Positions 19,171-26,982 of a stretch of 64,000 nucleotides of DNA are shown here, one piece after another (positions within the stretch are counted from its first letter, which is position 1; the number at the start of each line of letters is the position of its first letter). Source of the stretch: CAYVQF01 sp964454015 (GTDB lineage: Bacteria > Myxococcota_A > Bradymonadia > UBA4248); assembly GCA_964454015.1 (NCBI GenBank), contig CAYVQF010000016.1:1-64000 (forward strand). Reading direction: 5' to 3'. Under the pieces are notes generated by a model. The model was not told where the DNA came from, searched no databases, and saw nothing but the letters and a program-made list of their open reading frames with translations. A program made the translations under genes and the position numbers.

Positions 19171-20007
19171 CTAACGCCGTCCGTCCTGGCCAACCCACCA
19201 GCCATAGGGCGCCTCAACGCTCGTGGCGGGGACCGGTGCTTGCCGGTGCTCGTGCACGCGATCGGGCAAGCGCGCGTCGGCACGATCCGGGTCGGGCTCG
19301 AGGAATGCCTGAATGACCGGCCAGCCGATGGCCAGCCCCTCTTTGGTCGGCGCCGAGGTGCTGCGCGCCACTACGACGGCTACCAGCTCTGCCTGGGCAT
19401 TGAAGAGGGGATAACCGTTGGTCGCGGCGATGGTGGCACGCCAGTGCAGCTCGCCCGCCGCAGCGTGCGGACTCACTGAGGCCGTCGCCAGTTGCTCGTA
19501 AGGGGTCTGCGGTGAGAGCAGCGCATAGAGCACCATGGGCGTCGCCTTGGCGATGGTGATGGCTTCCACGTGCGGCGGGGCGTGCGTCGACCAGCGCAGC
19601 AAAGCGAGGTCAAAGCGATGGTCCACGCGCTCGACGACCAACGGCCACTGCGCATCTAAATGATGCAGGACGATGGTCTCGGCGCCCGTCAACCAGGCGG
19701 CGCTGGTCAAAAAGAGGTCTTCATCGTCGACGCGGATGGCAACCACGGCGCCATCGTAGCGCAGCGGCGCGCCAACATAAGGATCGGGCAGGGGCTGGGT
19801 CGCTTCGGCACGAAAGACCGTGTCACGCAAGCGCGCATGCAGCGCCTCCCGCCCTTGTTGATGCACCAAGACCTCACCCGGTACGACCTCAACCCAATGA
19901 TTGGGCACGGGGTTGGCGTTCGCCGCGCCGTGGACGATGACGGCGCAAGCGATGGGGAGGAGGGTGACGATGGCGGAGAGCGGATGGGGTGGCACGGGAT
20001 CGCTCAC
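19171..20007 (-). CDS. Trypsin-like pseudoprotease, exported
   Basis: About 278 residues from GTG 20007 (GTG 19995 also possible). A signal peptide LSAIVTLLPIACAVIVHGAA is followed by a domain that follows the HtrA/S1C order: AIRVDDEDLFLTSAAWLTGA, HRFDLALLRW and ATNGYPLFNAQAELVAVVV. The first block lacks the catalytic His (AAW in place of xAH). The last block, where active enzymes have GNSGGPLF, reads TNGYPLF and lacks the catalytic Ser. Only the Asp block (DLALL) is intact. It is probably a non-catalytic binding or scaffold protein in the periplasm. It is the first gene of the tilS-ftsH run and is divergent from the GltG-like gene. Confidence 0.6.
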   Translation of the reverse strand: MSDPVPPHPLSAIVTLLPIACAVIVHGAANANPVPNHWVEVVPGEVLVHQQGREALHARLRDTVFRAEATQPLPDPYVGAPLRYDGAVVAIRVDDEDLFLTSAAWLTGAETIVLHHLDAQWPLVVERVDHRFDLALLRWSTHAPPHVEAITIAKATPMVLYALLSPQTPYEQLATASVSPHAAAGELHWRATIAATNGYPLFNAQAELVAVVVARSTSAPTKEGLAIGWPVIQAFLEPDPDRADARLPDRVHEHRQAPVPATSVEAPYGWWVGQDGRR

Positions 20008-20163
20008 TGGGAAACGCAAGACCTTGTCGCGATGATGGGCTGAATCGCTTGCGGAGGCAAAAATTTTTACTGCCTGCGGAACTTCTGCGCCTGGCCCGTG
20101 TCGGACCTGCACGCGAGCTGCGCGCCCGCACTCGCCACAGGGGCGTGGCAGTTGGCGACGCGG

Positions 20164-20190
20164 TTGACGACCTACCTGGGACAATATAGA
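20164..20190 (+). promoter_or_regulatory. Candidate sigma-70 promoter for the GltG-like gene
   Basis: TTGACG (20164-20169), a 15-bp spacer and TATAGA (20185-20190), about 90 bp before the GTG 20284 start. The spacer is short. This fits a start at 20284 rather than the longer open frame from 20098, which would place the promoter inside the gene. Confidence 0.45.
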
Positions 20191-20283
20191 TCTGTTCGGC
20201 TTGGGCGCGATTTCAGCCGACGCGCCGAGAAGCGGCACGTTCCCTCGGCCGTAAGATCTGGAGAATCTGGAGGCAAGCAGGCG

Positions 20284-21693
20284 GTGAGCATCAAGAAAAC
20301 AAACCTTCGCATTGCGATTCTCTTTCGCAACCGTATGGTGAGCGACAAGAACTTCTCGAAATCGACATTGCGCGCCGGGATGGAGCCGAGCTGTGAGATT
20401 CCTCTGGCGCCGCTGGGCTTTCCCGAAGGATTCAGTGTTTTCAAGCGCGAGGGTGGGGACTGCCATTCCCTGTACGTGACCGACCAGATGGGCGGGCGGG
20501 TGCAACTCAAGGGGAAGATGCATGAGTTCTCGACCTTGTCCGAGACGTGGGCCAAGGCCGTAGGGACCGAGAAGGTCGAGCGTGCCGATGGCAAGAGCGT
20601 CTCGGCTAAAGTCTATCGCATCGATCTCACCAGCGACGATTGGGGCATCATCCAGATCGGTGAAAGCGATGTGGTCTTTCAGTACACCGTCCCCAAGGCC
20701 GCGATCAGACGCGCGGCGACGCTCGGTGGACCGCGCGGCGTCGCCGTGGGCCTCACGGCTGCCCTGTTCTCGGTGCTGGGTGTGGCCTTCCTGCTTAGCC
20801 TCCTGGCCCAAGGGGCGCTGCTCTTCTGGGCGCTCTGGACGGATGATACGGAAAGACAGCTTGGTTTTGCCCAGCTCGACGAGCGCTGGGTCGAGATCTT
20901 GACCTCGGCTGATGAGAAAGAAGAGAAGCCCGAAGTGATTCAGGAGACCGTCGAGGTCGAGGTCGATGAGACCGTGGAGACCACTGCGGACGATCAACGT
21001 TTCAGCGAGGCGGACCCGGAAGACCCTGAAACCACCTTTTTGGATATCGACACCCGGGTCATTGAGAAGATCGACAAACCGGTGGGTATCCAGGCGGCGC
21101 TCTCGAGTAGCATGTTTGGTTCCGGGGGAGCCCAGAGCCTCTTCGGTGGGGGCGGGAACTTTGGCGACGCCATGGACCAGCTAGCCATTGGTGACGGTGA
21201 GGGCTTTGGATCGGGCTACGGCTACGGAGGGATGGGCGGCATTGGGCGTGGCGCTGGCGGCGGTGGTTTCGGTTCGGGGCGCATCGGTGGTTTGGCCGAT
21301 CGTGACATCGCAACCAGCAAGGGCAGTGGCAAGGGATTGGGGCAGAAGGCGCAGGCCAAAGTGCGGCCGAAGGTCAAGTTCGAGGCACCCAAACAGGGAG
21401 AGTTCTGTAAAGCGAGCAACATCTCCCAGGTGGTGCAGAAGTCAGCGTCATCCATCCGAAACTGTTACGAGCGCCAGCTCCTGGCCGAGCCCAACCTCTC
21501 GGGGAAAATCGTCATGACCTGGAAGGTCATGCTGGACGGCACGGTCAAGGATGTCTTCGTCCGCACGACGACGATGAACAACGACAAGGTAGAGAAGTGT
21601 ATGGAGCGCGCCCTGTCGCGGCTGCGCTTCGATAAGCCCGATGGTGGTATCTGTATCATCGAGTTCCCCTTCGTCTTCTCTCCCAGCGACTAG
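20284..21693 (+). CDS. GltG-like protein: FHA-like N-terminus, TM, TonB-type (AgmX/PglI) C-terminus
   Basis: 469 residues. The N-terminal 140 residues are beta-rich and FHA-like (GGRVQLKGKMHEFSTL, WGIIQIGESDVVFQY), without clear phosphothreonine-binding residues. One membrane helix lies near 153-187. An acidic linker (VEVEVDETVETTADD) and a glycine-rich stretch (GSGYGYGGMGGIGRGAGGGG) lead to the AgmX/PglI tail: SASSIRNCYERQLLAEPNLS, GKIVMTWKVMLDGTV, CMERALSRLRFDKP. FHA-TM-TonB is the layout of M. xanthus GltG, an inner-membrane part of the gliding machinery. No other glt genes adjoin it, so motility is not proven. GTG 20284 follows a GGAGGC region. The upstream extension is not convincing. 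Confidence 0.75.
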   Translation: MSIKKTNLRIAILFRNRMVSDKNFSKSTLRAGMEPSCEIPLAPLGFPEGFSVFKREGGDCHSLYVTDQMGGRVQLKGKMHEFSTLSETWAKAVGTEKVERADGKSVSAKVYRIDLTSDDWGIIQIGESDVVFQYTVPKAAIRRAATLGGPRGVAVGLTAALFSVLGVAFLLSLLAQGALLFWALWTDDTERQLGFAQLDERWVEILTSADEKEEKPEVIQETVEVEVDETVETTADDQRFSEADPEDPETTFLDIDTRVIEKIDKPVGIQAALSSSMFGSGGAQSLFGGGGNFGDAMDQLAIGDGEGFGSGYGYGGMGGIGRGAGGGGFGSGRIGGLADRDIATSKGSGKGLGQKAQAKVRPKVKFEAPKQGEFCKASNISQVVQKSASSIRNCYERQLLAEPNLSGKIVMTWKVMLDGTVKDVFVRTTTMNNDKVEKCMERALSRLRFDKPDGGICIIEFPFVFSPSD

Positions 21694-21696
21694 CGC

Positions 21697-21734
21697 CGAG
21701 CGCCCTGGGCGACTAATGGCCAAAGGGGCGCTCG
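21697..21734 (+). terminator. Hairpin after GltG-like gene
   Basis: CGAGCGCCC (21697-21705) and GGGCGCTCG (21726-21734) form a perfect 9-bp stem with a 20-nt loop, 3 bp after the stop. No U-run follows, so it may be Rho-assisted or merely an mRNA-stabilising stem. The remaining intergenic DNA to about 21800 is also rich in short inverted repeats. Confidence 0.4.
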
Positions 21735-21842
21735 TGCTCTGTGGCTGCGCTCGCCACCTCGCTGCGCGGAGCACCCTTCGACGCCTCCATCGAGGCTGGC
21801 AGGCGTAGCCAAGAAGCAGCAATGGTCACCGTGGCGCGGTGG

Positions 21843-21870
21843 TTGAGATTTGGCAACGGCCTGCTATTGT
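21843..21870 (+). promoter_or_regulatory. Candidate promoter of the cysteine-repeat lipoprotein
   Basis: TTGAGA (21843-21848), 16-bp spacer, TATTGT (21865-21870). The predicted transcription start is about 25 bp before ATG 21902, leaving a short leader that contains GGAGG. Confidence 0.5.
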
Positions 21871-21901
21871 AGTGCACGGACCTTTGCTGACCGGAGGTGG
21901 C

Positions 21902-23491
21902 ATGCGCATGTGGAAGCTCATACTTGTGTTTTTGTTGCTCTTGGCGATGTGGGCGTGTGATGATGACAAAGAGGTAGCCACAGACGCGCTGGAGGTGAGC
22001 GACGACACGGCCGATTTGGTGGACCTGCCCGAAAGCACGGTGGACCCTTGCCTCGGAAAGAATGAATGTGAGCAGGCGGGCGCCCAATGTGTGGGCAACC
22101 AATTGCGGATTTGCTTCACCGACGAAGAGGGCTGCATCAAGATTCGCAATGAGCTCGACTGTACCGATGCCCAGTATGGGGCCTGCGACAATGACGCGCC
22201 CAACGGACCGAGCTGCGTGATTCTGCATCCCTGTGATGGGGTGTCCAATTGCACGGTGGTGGGCTCCACCTGCGATGGTGATGAAGTGGTCACCTGCGAG
22301 GTGAACGCTCAAGGTTGTCGGGTAGAGCGGCGGACGCAGTGTAGCGACCAAGGGGCGAGCTGTGTGATGCAAGGCGCTAAGGCTGTATGCGGCTTGGATC
22401 CCTGCGCTGGTCTGCCAAACCCCTGTGATGCCGAAGGGCGCGTCTGCCAGGGAGAGGTCCTGACCATTTGTGAGCGCAACGCCTATGGTTGCCTCGTAGA
22501 GCGCGTTTACGATTGCCGGATGATGGGAGCAGGGTGCAAGGACGAAGGCGATGTGGCTCTCTGCCAAAAGAGTCAAGCTTGTCAAGGACAGGATCTGTGT
22601 CTGGCCGAAGGGCGTGTCTGCCAGGGTGAGGTGTTGCAGATCTGTCGCATGGATCCTTACGGGTGTTTGATTAACGTCGCGGCCAACTGTACCCAGACCT
22701 CCACGGGCTTTGGCTATTGTCAGGGGTTGTTGAACGGCGCCGTCTGTATGGTGACATTCAATGATTCTTGTGAACAGTTCGAGACTTGCACGACCCTTGG
22801 TCAGCGCTGTGATGGCGATGTTTTGATCGATTGCAGCGTGAACAACCTCGCCTGTTTGGTTGAGACCCGCACCGATTGTGCCGATGTCGGGATGGTGTGC
22901 CACAGCGGCGGGGATGTGCCTGAGTGTGTCGATCCCTGCTCGCTCAAGCCAACATGTGACGCTGCCGTGCTGTGTGATGGCGACTTCTTGGTGACCTGTG
23001 AGGAGGACAGCCAGGGCTGCCTCACCCCGGTCGATAGCGTCTCCTGCGCTGCGGCTGGCCAAGTCTGTATGGCTGATGAGACAGGCGCCCTGGGCTGCGT
23101 TGAGCCTCCCATCGTCAATATCACGGTGAACCCGAATCTGGCGATCAACGACAACGCGACGGTGACCAGCACCATCAACGTCAGCACCAACTGCCCTCAG
23201 GTCTCTGGTCTTGAAGTGAGCGTCCTCATTCGACACACCTATATCGGTGATCTCAAGGTTGATTTGAAGGGGCCCAGCGGGACGCCGGTCACCTTGCACA
23301 GTCGCTCTGGTGGCTCGACGGACGACATCATTGGGACCTACCCCACGACGCTGTCTCTGCCGCCCCAGCAATCTCTGTCGAGCTTCTACGGCCAACCCGG
23401 GAATGGTAACTGGACCTTGGAAGTCACGGACAACGCGAGTGGTGACACGGGGACATTGGTCTCCTGGGGCTTGATGATCGACTGTTCCTAA
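21902..23491 (+). CDS. Cys-rich repeat lipoprotein with C-terminal proprotein-convertase P domain
   Basis: 529 residues. The N-terminus MRMWKLILVFLLLLAMWAC is lipoprotein-like, though the residues before Cys (MWA) are an unusual lipobox. An acidic spacer follows, then about six cysteine-rich repeats of roughly 50-65 residues with the recurring pattern CDGDxxxxCxxxxxGCLVExxxxC (for example at CDAEGRVCQGEVLTIC and CLAEGRVCQGEVLQIC). The last 130 residues match a P/Homo B domain: IRHTYIGDLKVDLKGPSGT, ending GNWTLEVTDNASGDTG, LVSWGLMIDC. P domains usually follow subtilisin-like or metalloprotease domains, but no protease domain exists here. It is probably a surface-exposed adhesive or binding protein. 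Start ATG 21902 has GGAGG upstream. The next gene is 21 bp away. Confidence 0.8.
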   Translation: MRMWKLILVFLLLLAMWACDDDKEVATDALEVSDDTADLVDLPESTVDPCLGKNECEQAGAQCVGNQLRICFTDEEGCIKIRNELDCTDAQYGACDNDAPNGPSCVILHPCDGVSNCTVVGSTCDGDEVVTCEVNAQGCRVERRTQCSDQGASCVMQGAKAVCGLDPCAGLPNPCDAEGRVCQGEVLTICERNAYGCLVERVYDCRMMGAGCKDEGDVALCQKSQACQGQDLCLAEGRVCQGEVLQICRMDPYGCLINVAANCTQTSTGFGYCQGLLNGAVCMVTFNDSCEQFETCTTLGQRCDGDVLIDCSVNNLACLVETRTDCADVGMVCHSGGDVPECVDPCSLKPTCDAAVLCDGDFLVTCEEDSQGCLTPVDSVSCAAAGQVCMADETGALGCVEPPIVNITVNPNLAINDNATVTSTINVSTNCPQVSGLEVSVLIRHTYIGDLKVDLKGPSGTPVTLHSRSGGSTDDIIGTYPTTLSLPPQQSLSSFYGQPGNGNWTLEVTDNASGDTGTLVSWGLMIDCS

Positions 23492-23512
23492 TCGCACCGG
23501 TAGGAGAGGTCC

Positions 23513-23938
23513 ATGAGTTCGGAGAAAGCGCCCAGCCCCGAAGCCTTGGCGCAGGCCGTCTTGGCTGTCTACAACCGCTGCTTGCGTGCTGTCGTGGAGA
23601 GCTTGAAAGGGTTGCCTGCGGCGGACCAAGTGCGACCCCGCCTGCTGCAGCTCAAGGAAGAAGCCATTGAAGCCCTGGTGCCTCTCGGCTACCAGCGCCG
23701 GGCCATGGGTGCGGACGAACAACGTGCGGTCGACCTCGCGTTGCGACTTGGCTTCCACAGCGTGGACCGTGAGCTCTTTCAGCACTATGCGCGCGCCCAA
23801 GGGCACTACATCGCGCGGGATCACGCAATGCACCTCCTCCTCGCGGAGTTCAACGTGATCACCCAGTATGCGGACCATGCATTGCTAGCGCAGCAAAACC
23901 CTGCGGAGGCCGAACGCCTGGGTCTCAGCGCCAACTGA
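23513..23938 (+). CDS. Small helical protein of unknown function
   Basis: 141 residues, with GTAGGAGAGG before ATG 23513. It is predominantly alpha-helical by composition, with no signal peptide, cysteine or recognisable motif. The region LALRLGFHSVDRELFQHYAR followed by AQGHYIARDHAMHLLLAEFN contains several histidines and acids that might bind a metal, but this is speculation. It follows the P-domain lipoprotein by 21 bp and is probably co-transcribed. I do not recognise the family. Confidence 0.65.
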   Translation: MSSEKAPSPEALAQAVLAVYNRCLRAVVESLKGLPAADQVRPRLLQLKEEAIEALVPLGYQRRAMGADEQRAVDLALRLGFHSVDRELFQHYARAQGHYIARDHAMHLLLAEFNVITQYADHALLAQQNPAEAERLGLSAN

Positions 23939-24112
23939 GGTAGGTGGCAGCAAGAGCACCCTCTTGGGTGAGACATGTAGGCCTCGAAAGGGGTGGCGAA
24001 GTCTACGCTGATGTGTTAAGGGGCGTGCTGCTGGCGTCTGGGTCCTTTCCGGGCGCTGTGCTGATCCGTCGAGAGAGGCATTGGGCGGCTGGAATAGCCA
24101 CAGGGGAGAAGC

Positions 24113-25270
24113 ATGGTGGAGATCCTAGAGAGAATCGTCAGTCGTGGTGAGAGTCATCTGTATCGCTTGAGCGGCAGCCACGAGACGACTTTGTGTCGTT
24201 ATATCGCGACGACGCCTGAGGGTCGGCAGCTCTGCAATCGGCCCGAGTTATTGGGGATGGACTTTAGCCTGTCGCTGACCCAAGCGGTCACCAAGACTTT
24301 GTCTTTGTTGCCCGAGAGAGACGCCTTGTTGGCCAGCGCCGAGGAGCGGGTGAGTGTTGTCCACTTTTTGCGTGGGGGGCTCAACTTTGGTCTGCGCGAG
24401 GCGCTGCATGGCGCTTATGGAATGAACCGACACGGTTCATCCTTCATGAGCAGCCAGCGCCGGCGCGTCGATGGTCGCTGGCAAGTGGAAGAGGACCGCT
24501 ATCGCAAACTGCGCGTGCCTACCGATGCCATTTTGGTGATGGGTGATGTGGTCGCCACGGGCCTGACGACCTCACACGGCCTCGAGGTTCTTCTGGAGCA
24601 TACGCTGGCCATCGGCTCGAGCATCAAGCGCTTGCTCTTCGTGACCATTGGTTGCCACAAAGTCGAGAAGGTTCTGCAGCATTTCGACACGCAGTTTCGT
24701 GCCGCATTCCCTGATTACGAAGGCGCGTCTTTGGTGTATTTGGAAGGGAAGTTTCGTTTGGTGAACAGTCAGACGCCGCTGAGTATCGCCATACCCGGGA
24801 CGGACTTGGTGCGGCGCGAGGCAGTGCTGGCACCAGAGATGGCCTTGGCCAATGTAGAGGAGTTGGCCTCTGCATTGGAGCGGTGTGCGATTTATGACGC
24901 GGGATCGCGGGCTTTTGACGTGCCAACCTACGTCGAAGACGTGCGGGGTTATTGGCAGCGGGTGCATGCGATGGCCGGTCAAGGGCTGACGCTCAAAATG
25001 CTGCTCGAGGAGCGTTGGCCAGATCTGTGTTTCGATGAAAAGGAGGCCTTCGAGCGCTTCACGGCGGCACATTGGCTCAACGTGGACGGCGCCTTCGTGC
25101 AGAGTGTGTGGGAGCGAGTCGATGACCGGAGGCGTGTGCTGGAGAGCGTTTGCGGCAACGCGACGGCGTTGCGACGCTTGGCTTCGCGGCGCCTCGATGA
25201 GATTCCCAGTGGTGAGAGCTTGGGGTTGCCAAGGGAAGATGAGCCCGTCTATGGTGCCGTTGCCTCTTGA
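24113..25270 (+). CDS. Phosphoribosyltransferase-fold protein of unknown substrate
   Basis: 385 residues, ATG 24113 after AGGGGAGAAGC. The central part has PRTase features: a first strand-loop SVVHFLRGGLNFGLREAL (about 81-98), like the loop of uracil-type PRTases, and LRVPTDAILVMGDVVATGLT (about 133-152), matching the PRPP-binding motif in which hydrophobic strands precede acidic residues and a TG[GT]T loop. The first acid of the usual pair is Gly here (GDV in place of DDV). About 80 N-terminal and 150 C-terminal residues have no recognised fold. The substrate cannot be told from context. It is 174 bp downstream of the previous gene and overlaps the next by 20 bp. Confidence 0.6.
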   Translation: MVEILERIVSRGESHLYRLSGSHETTLCRYIATTPEGRQLCNRPELLGMDFSLSLTQAVTKTLSLLPERDALLASAEERVSVVHFLRGGLNFGLREALHGAYGMNRHGSSFMSSQRRRVDGRWQVEEDRYRKLRVPTDAILVMGDVVATGLTTSHGLEVLLEHTLAIGSSIKRLLFVTIGCHKVEKVLQHFDTQFRAAFPDYEGASLVYLEGKFRLVNSQTPLSIAIPGTDLVRREAVLAPEMALANVEELASALERCAIYDAGSRAFDVPTYVEDVRGYWQRVHAMAGQGLTLKMLLEERWPDLCFDEKEAFERFTAAHWLNVDGAFVQSVWERVDDRRRVLESVCGNATALRRLASRRLDEIPSGESLGLPREDEPVYGAVAS

Positions 25271-25724
25271 TCCCGCATCGCTAAAACGGGCGGCGTCAGG
25301 GCAAAGTTCTGCTTCGGCGTGGTCGGCGACGAGGTGGGCAGCCTGGCTGTCCATTGGGGCCATTGTCCTGGGGGCGAACTGTACGCCAGGAGACGGAGCA
25401 CCGGAAAGGCGCGATCGCGCGCTGGCTTGCCGTGAGGCCATGCAGGGCGAATGGCGCTGGGGTGATTGGTCGGGGAGCTACGACGGGGAGGCCCAGGTCA
25501 TCCTATCCGGGCCGGATGGGCGGCGGGTGTTGACGGCGTTGGTCGTGTCGTGTGAGCAAGGGCGGGCCGATGTCCTGGTGGAAGGGTTTGCATTGGTGGC
25601 AGAGTTGAACGAGGATGGTAGCCTCGTGATCAGGCGCGGGGCCGATTCGCTGCGCCTCAGGCGCGTCGAGCCGCTCAGGGAAGTGTTGTCGACCCTGCCC
25701 GCTTTGCATCCCTCACTGGAGTGA
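25251..25724 (+). CDS. Small exported (probable lipoprotein) protein, unknown function
   Basis: About 157 residues from ATG 25251 (ATG 25239 also possible; AAGGGA lies at 25231). The hydrophobic segment WAAWLSIGAIVLGANC is followed by a small beta-rich domain (MQGEWRWGDWSGSYDGEAQV, RRVLTALVVSCEQGRADVLV). The Cys after GAN would be an imperfect lipobox. The fold looks like a small lipocalin- or META-like beta barrel, but I cannot name it. It overlaps the PRTase-like gene by 20 bp and is followed after 6 bp by another small gene, so the three likely form one unit. Confidence 0.6.
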   Translation: MVPLPLDPASLKRAASGQSSASAWSATRWAAWLSIGAIVLGANCTPGDGAPERRDRALACREAMQGEWRWGDWSGSYDGEAQVILSGPDGRRVLTALVVSCEQGRADVLVEGFALVAELNEDGSLVIRRGADSLRLRRVEPLREVLSTLPALHPSLE

Positions 25725-25730
25725 CAGGTG

Positions 25731-26267
25731 ATGTCGTTGTTAGAAATACTGGCCTCGGTCGCAGTCCTGGCTTTGGTGGTGCTGGTGACGTTGCAAGCCC
25801 GACAACGCGGGGCGGCCCTCCCTCAATGGCAGGAAAGCCTGGCGCTTCGTCGGGTTGAAGCCCATGAGGAGGCGTGGTCATTGGTTTTGAGTGAGGCCCG
25901 TCATTTGGGTGGAGAGCAGGGGCCGCAATGGACCCAACGGGTCGATGAACGCCTAGATGCCCTTGCTTTCATGCTCGGACCTGGCGCATTGACTGCTCTG
26001 CTGGCCTACCGGAGGGCTGCGTATGCTCGGGCCGATTTGCCGCTAAGTGAGCACATCGACGTGAGGACGCTGGCCGATGTGGCGGAGATGGCTGCCGATA
26101 TGTTCAAGGTTGCCGATCGCGTTGTCACGAGGGAAGAAGAAATCGATACGGAAGCCGACTCTGAGCGGAAGAAGGCACCGCCGACTTCGGCGTCAGTCGC
26201 AGACGCGGTCGCGCCGGTGGGGCCGACTGCGCCGCAGCGCTCCGAGTCTCTGTTCATCATCGACTGA
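25731..26267 (+). CDS. Single-pass membrane protein, unknown function
   Basis: 178 residues. The N-terminal helix LLEILASVAVLALVVLVTLQA is followed by basic residues and a cytoplasmic helical region; the last 45 residues are disordered (KKAPPTSASVADAVAPVGP). No catalytic motif is seen. ATG 25731 is preceded by GGAGTGACAG; GTG 25728 is an alternative. Its stop lies only 2 bp from the stop of the convergent sigma-factor gene, so transcription from both sides must collide or overlap here. Confidence 0.65.
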   Translation: MSLLEILASVAVLALVVLVTLQARQRGAALPQWQESLALRRVEAHEEAWSLVLSEARHLGGEQGPQWTQRVDERLDALAFMLGPGALTALLAYRRAAYARADLPLSEHIDVRTLADVAEMAADMFKVADRVVTREEEIDTEADSERKKAPPTSASVADAVAPVGPTAPQRSESLFIID

Positions 26268-26269
26268 AA

Positions 26270-26920
26270 CTAGAAGAGATCGCCGCTTTCTAGGATGCGT
26301 ATCTTCAGATTCTGATAGGCCCGCTGGCGGATGCGGCAGACCCAGCCGTTGGTGCAGTCGAGGCTGGCGGCCATTTGGGCAATGGTCAACCCCATCCGGG
26401 TGGCGTTGACGATGTGCTGTTCCAACAAGGGAAGCTCGCTGACGAAGTAATCGAGACGTTGCCGGGTGATTTTCTCTTCGATGTGGTCACTCGGGCTCGC
26501 AAAACGTCGGGAGGCATGCCACTGTGGATCATGTGGTAAAGGCGCGTGGGCCGATGGGGGATGGCCATGGTGCTCCCCGGAATCTTCGTCCTCTTCGAGC
26601 GACCCTGGAACGCCTGCGGAGCACCGAGTGCCTTGCGCAACATAGGCGGGCACGCAGTGCTGGTTGCGAACGCCACGAGGGCCAAGCAGTTTGCGAAGGC
26701 CGTCGAGGATGGCGCCATGGACGCGCAGCCTGAGGTAGGTGTGAAGCTTGGCTCCACGTGTGGGGTCGAAGTTGCGCAGGCCCAAGAGCAGGCCTTTGTT
26801 GCCATAAGCGACGAGGTCATCCAGATGATGGTGGAGGGAAAAGGTGTTGGCGATTGAGCGCGCGGCTCGGGTGACGACGTGCTGATACGCTTTGATGAGC
26901 TTGGATTCTCGTTGCGACAT
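26270..26920 (-). CDS. Sigma-70-family factor lacking a normal region 3
   Basis: 216 residues, ATG 26920 with AAGGAGG at good spacing. Region 2 is clear: HHLDDLVAYGNKGLLLGLRN, FDPTRGAKLHTYLRLRVHGA, ILDGLRK, closest in style to FliA/SigF/SigB-type factors. Region 4 is LLEQHIVNATRMGLTIAQMA followed by ASLDCTNGWVCRIRQRAYQN. Between them is a His-, Pro- and acid-rich linker (EEDEDSGEHHGHPPSAHAP) instead of region 3. It probably directs RNA polymerase to a small regulon. A 9-bp inverted repeat 38 bp upstream may mediate control. No anti-sigma factor gene adjoins it. Confidence 0.8.
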   Translation of the reverse strand: MSQRESKLIKAYQHVVTRAARSIANTFSLHHHLDDLVAYGNKGLLLGLRNFDPTRGAKLHTYLRLRVHGAILDGLRKLLGPRGVRNQHCVPAYVAQGTRCSAGVPGSLEEDEDSGEHHGHPPSAHAPLPHDPQWHASRRFASPSDHIEEKITRQRLDYFVSELPLLEQHIVNATRMGLTIAQMAASLDCTNGWVCRIRQRAYQNLKIRILESGDLF

Positions 26921-26957
26921 CTGTGTCCTCCTTGAGTCAAGCGACGCAAATTCTTTG

Positions 26958-26982
26958 ACCGCTTGGTGAACACCCAAGCGGT
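26958..26982. promoter_or_regulatory. 9-bp perfect inverted repeat upstream of the sigma gene
   Basis: ACCGCTTGG (26958-26966), a 7-nt spacer TGAACAC and CCAAGCGGT (26974-26982). It sits 38-62 bp before the sigma start, so it is either an operator near the promoter or a leader hairpin. Confidence 0.5.

Noticed and set aside
20008..20997. Upstream extension of the pseudoprotease open frame by about 330 codons
   Set aside because: It runs antisense through the GltG-like gene. The signal peptide begins near 20007, which marks the real start.
21713..23878. 721-codon open frame on the minus strand
   Set aside because: It is antisense to the Cys-rich lipoprotein gene, which has a signal peptide, ribosome site and P domain. 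The antisense product has no recognisable domain and arises from codon bias in GC-rich DNA.
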